Shown: positions 61,802 to 64,000 of the stretch, piece by piece
Layout of the letters: each line of letters opens with the position of its first letter
How positions within the stretch are numbered: the stretch's first letter is position 1
Source of the DNA: Bacillus sp. SJS
GTDB taxonomy: Bacteria; Bacillota; Bacilli; Bacillales; Bacillaceae
Length of the DNA stretch: 64,000 bases
Assembly: GCF_000732485.2 (NCBI RefSeq)
Contig: NZ_JAQV02000031.1
Coordinates: forward strand, 310,001-374,000
Direction: 5' to 3'
The notes under the pieces: generated by a model
The model's database searches: none
The model's input: the letters and a program-made list of their open reading frames with translations, nothing else
What the model was told of the DNA's origin: nothing
Translations under genes and position numbers: made by a program

Positions 61802-62776
61802 TTACATCCACACCTCAATATATATTCCGATCATGGCAAAAATTAATCCTACAGTCCAAAATGTCACAACCACACGCCATTCCGACCATCCGGAAAGTTC
61901 ATAGTGATGGTGAAGCGGACTCATTTTAAATACTCTTTTTCCTGTTGTTTTAAAACTAATAACCTGAATGATGACTGACAGTGTCTCAAGAACAAAGATT
62001 CCGCCAATCAGAACAAGCAGAATTTCAAGCTTCGTCAAAATGGCCACGGTCACAATCGCACCGCCTAAAGCAAGCGATCCCGTGTCACCCATAAACACTT
62101 TCGCAGGATGGGCATTAAAAACAAGGAATCCAAGTACTGCCCCTGCAACAGCGACTGAAAAAATCGCCACATCATACTGAGACTGATTCCAGGCTAAAAT
62201 GGCAAATGCACCAAATGCAATCGCAGCCGTTCCTGAAAGAAGTCCGTCAAGTCCGTCTGTAAGATTAACTGCATTAGATCCGCCGACAAGCATGAATACG
62301 ATTAATAAAACATAGGCCCAGCCAAGATCGAATCCAAATTCTGTTCCCGGGACTCTAATTTCTGTTGAAAAGTTGTATTGCCTGAATACAAGATAAAAAA
62401 CAATGGCAATCATGATCTGGCCAATAAGCTTCTGCTTGGAGGTCAGACCCAAATTGCGCTTCATGACCACTTTTATAAAATCATCGAGAAAGCCCAGGAC
62501 GCCATATCCGAAGGTAACAAAAATCAGAAGCCACATTTCTACACTTGGCTCTGAAAATTTCCCAGTCATAACCAGCGTCGTCACGATAATGGATAGAATA
62601 ATCATAATTCCGCCCATCGTCGGCGTCCCTGATTTTTTCATATGGGATTTCGGTCCTTCATCCCTTATGCTTTGTCCAAATTTCAATCTTCTTAAAAATG
62701 GAATAAAGATAGGAGAAAGCAGGACGCTTATTAAAAACCCCATCATAATGGTAAATAAAATGACTTGCTCAAGCAC
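61802..62776 (-). CDS. mraY: Phospho-MurNAc-pentapeptide transferase MraY
   Basis: Membrane enzyme that makes lipid I. 324 residues from GTG 62776 (starts [21 protein letters not shown]), exactly the B. subtilis length; GGAGG lies 8 nt upstream. Ten membrane helices; active-site motifs [21 protein letters not shown] and the HHHYE of [11 protein letters not shown]. Confidence 0.97.
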   Translation of the reverse strand: MLEQVILFTIMMGFLISVLLSPIFIPFLRRLKFGQSIRDEGPKSHMKKSGTPTMGGIMIILSIIVTTLVMTGKFSEPSVEMWLLIFVTFGYGVLGFLDDFIKVVMKRNLGLTSKQKLIGQIMIAIVFYLVFRQYNFSTEIRVPGTEFGFDLGWAYVLLIVFMLVGGSNAVNLTDGLDGLLSGTAAIAFGAFAILAWNQSQYDVAIFSVAVAGAVLGFLVFNAHPAKVFMGDTGSLALGGAIVTVAILTKLEILLVLIGGIFVLETLSVIIQVISFKTTGKRVFKMSPLHHHYELSGWSEWRVVVTFWTVGLIFAMIGIYIEVWM

Positions 62777-62875
62777 TGCGTTTTCCTCCTTCAAGCTCCA
62801 TCCTTGTCTCTTTGAGACCATCATATGCTTCTGCTGATCTAATATGTTTACAACGATTTAACATTTCCATTTTCT

Positions 62876-64000
62876 TCACTGCTCTCTTTCATGATCTTGC
62901 GCTGCGCTCTGACTGATTTTCAGGGTGCTGATGGCTTTCAGTGCCACTTCCCTGTCATCAAAATCATAAATTTTGTCACCTATTTGCTGATACGTTTCAT
63001 GCCCTTTTCCTGCGATGAGGACTACATCACCAGGACGTGCATTTGCAGCAGCGAAATAAATCGCCTGCTCTCTGTTAGCGATAGAATGGTAATAGGAATT
63101 CCGAACCCCATTTTCCATATCGGCCAGAATCGCAAGGGCATCCTCGCTTCTTGGATTATCCGATGTAAAGATTGGTTCGTCTGCATATTTCACAGCAATC
63201 TGAGCCATGATGGGCCTCTTCGTTTTGTCGCGTTCCCCGCCGCAGCCTACAACAACAAAAGTACGCCCGGAAGAAAACTGCTGGATGGTTGTCAGCACAT
63301 TTTCAAGACTGTCCGGGGTATGTGCATAATCAACAATAACCGTAAATGGCTGACCGGCATCTACAAGCTCAAATCTCCCTCTTACACCATCTGCTTTCTC
63401 AAGAGCAGCAGCCGCTGTTTCTAGTGAGATGCCAGATGCTAAGCAAGCACCGATTGCAGCAAGGACATTGTACACACTGAATTTACCGATGAGTTTCAGT
63501 TTCATCGTTCGCGAACCGTATGGAGTTTGCAGGAGAAAAGCCGTTCCGCTTGACGTCATTTTTATATCAGAAGCCATAATATCCGCCTTCTGATCAATAC
63601 CATAGGTAAGAATATGGGCTGCCGTCATGCTTTTGTATTCCTCAGTAGCAGGGTCATCCTGATTTAGAACCGCAAATTTAGGGTTTTGATGGTTAAAAGT
63701 ATTTCCAAGCTGGGAAAACAGCAGACCTTTCGCCTGTTTATAAGCATCCATCGTTCCATGATAATCAAGGTGATCCTGTGTAAGATTTGTAAATACAGCC
63801 ACATCATAGTCGCACCCATGGGCTCTGCCCATATGAAGGGCATGAGAGGATACTTCCATTACGGCATTCGATACCCCTGAATCTGCCATTCTTTTAAAAG
63901 TCTTTTGCAGAGTCAGACTTTCCGGGGTAGTGTTTCTAACTTCCAGGGTTTCATCCCCGATTTTTATGTACATCGTGCCAATCATACCGGTTTTCTTTCC
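62876..64000 (-). CDS. murE: UDP-MurNAc-tripeptide synthetase MurE (meso-DAP type), N-terminus off the right edge
   Basis: Adds meso-diaminopimelate to UDP-MurNAc-L-Ala-D-Glu. 374 codons are visible; the full enzyme is about 490, so some 120 N-terminal residues are missing, and the frame is open to base 64000. The P-loop tail [10 protein letters not shown] is at the very edge. [22 protein letters not shown] and the DNPRSED motif, which selects meso-DAP over lysine, are present. Ends CDS-like with ...AAQDHEREQ. 99 nt to mraY. Confidence 0.96.
   Translation of the reverse strand, partial: GKKTGMIGTMYIKIGDETLEVRNTTPESLTLQKTFKRMADSGVSNAVMEVSSHALHMGRAHGCDYDVAVFTNLTQDHLDYHGTMDAYKQAKGLLFSQLGNTFNHQNPKFAVLNQDDPATEEYKSMTAAHILTYGIDQKADIMASDIKMTSSGTAFLLQTPYGSRTMKLKLIGKFSVYNVLAAIGACLASGISLETAAAALEKADGVRGRFELVDAGQPFTVIVDYAHTPDSLENVLTTIQQFSSGRTFVVVGCGGERDKTKRPIMAQIAVKYADEPIFTSDNPRSEDALAILADMENGVRNSYYHSIANREQAIYFAAANARPGDVVLIAGKGHETYQQIGDKIYDFDDREVALKAISTLKISQSAAQDHEREQ

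Overview
The window is chromosomal DNA from a low-GC, endospore-forming member of the Bacillaceae. Gene content and order match the Bacillus subtilis block running from murE to rlmN, read here in reverse: almost every gene is on the minus strand, so transcription runs from high to low coordinates. The sporulation genes spoVE, spoIIGA, sigE, sigG and ymxH/ylmC, together with T-box, PyrR, S-box and other leader elements, support this assignment. No rRNA, tRNA, prophage, intact insertion sequence or CRISPR array was seen.

From the right edge leftward: (1) 51.6-64 kb holds the cell wall and division cluster (murE partial, mraY, murD, spoVE, murG, murB, divIB, ylxW, ylxX, sbp, ftsA, ftsZ). (2) 48.2-51.4 kb holds the sporulation sigma block (spoIIGA, sigE, sigG) and a PRC-barrel protein. 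(3) 44.4-48.1 kb holds the post-ftsZ division cluster (pgeF/ylmD, ylmE, sepF, ylmG, ylmH, divIVA). (4) 38.9-44.4 kb holds ileS with an isoleucine T-box, a striking array of 41-bp palindromic tandem repeats, ylyA, lspA and rluD. (5) 27-38.9 kb holds the complete pyrimidine operon pyrR-pyrP-pyrB-pyrC-carA-carB-pyrK-pyrD-pyrF-pyrE, with three PyrR attenuators.

(6) 21.9-27 kb interrupts the B. subtilis order: metE under a cobalamin riboswitch, a soluble PAS histidine kinase, and a plus-strand pair made of a DUF71 PP-loop ATPase and a small membrane protein. (7) 15.8-21.9 kb is the sulfate assimilation and siroheme operon: SAM-I riboswitch, a small yezD gene, an extra terminator, then cysH-cysP-sat-cysC-sumT-sirB-sirC. 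(8) 14.6-15.8 kb holds a short two-gene operon behind a yybP-ykoY (manganese) riboswitch, plus a repeat-rich spacer. (9) 1-14.5 kb holds rqcH (plus strand), a Ca-type P-ATPase, yloC, remA, gmk, rpoZ, coaBC, priA, def, fmt, rsmB and rlmN (partial).

Most of the window is conserved housekeeping DNA. The parts that stand out are the predicted Mn2+-ON riboswitch driving an FbpB-like small protein plus a Tim44-like membrane protein, the 41-bp palindromic array between ileS and ylyA, the SAM riboswitch-yezD-terminator-cysH arrangement, and the genes inserted between pyrE and cysH. All identifications come from reading the sequence and recalling families; no database search was run.
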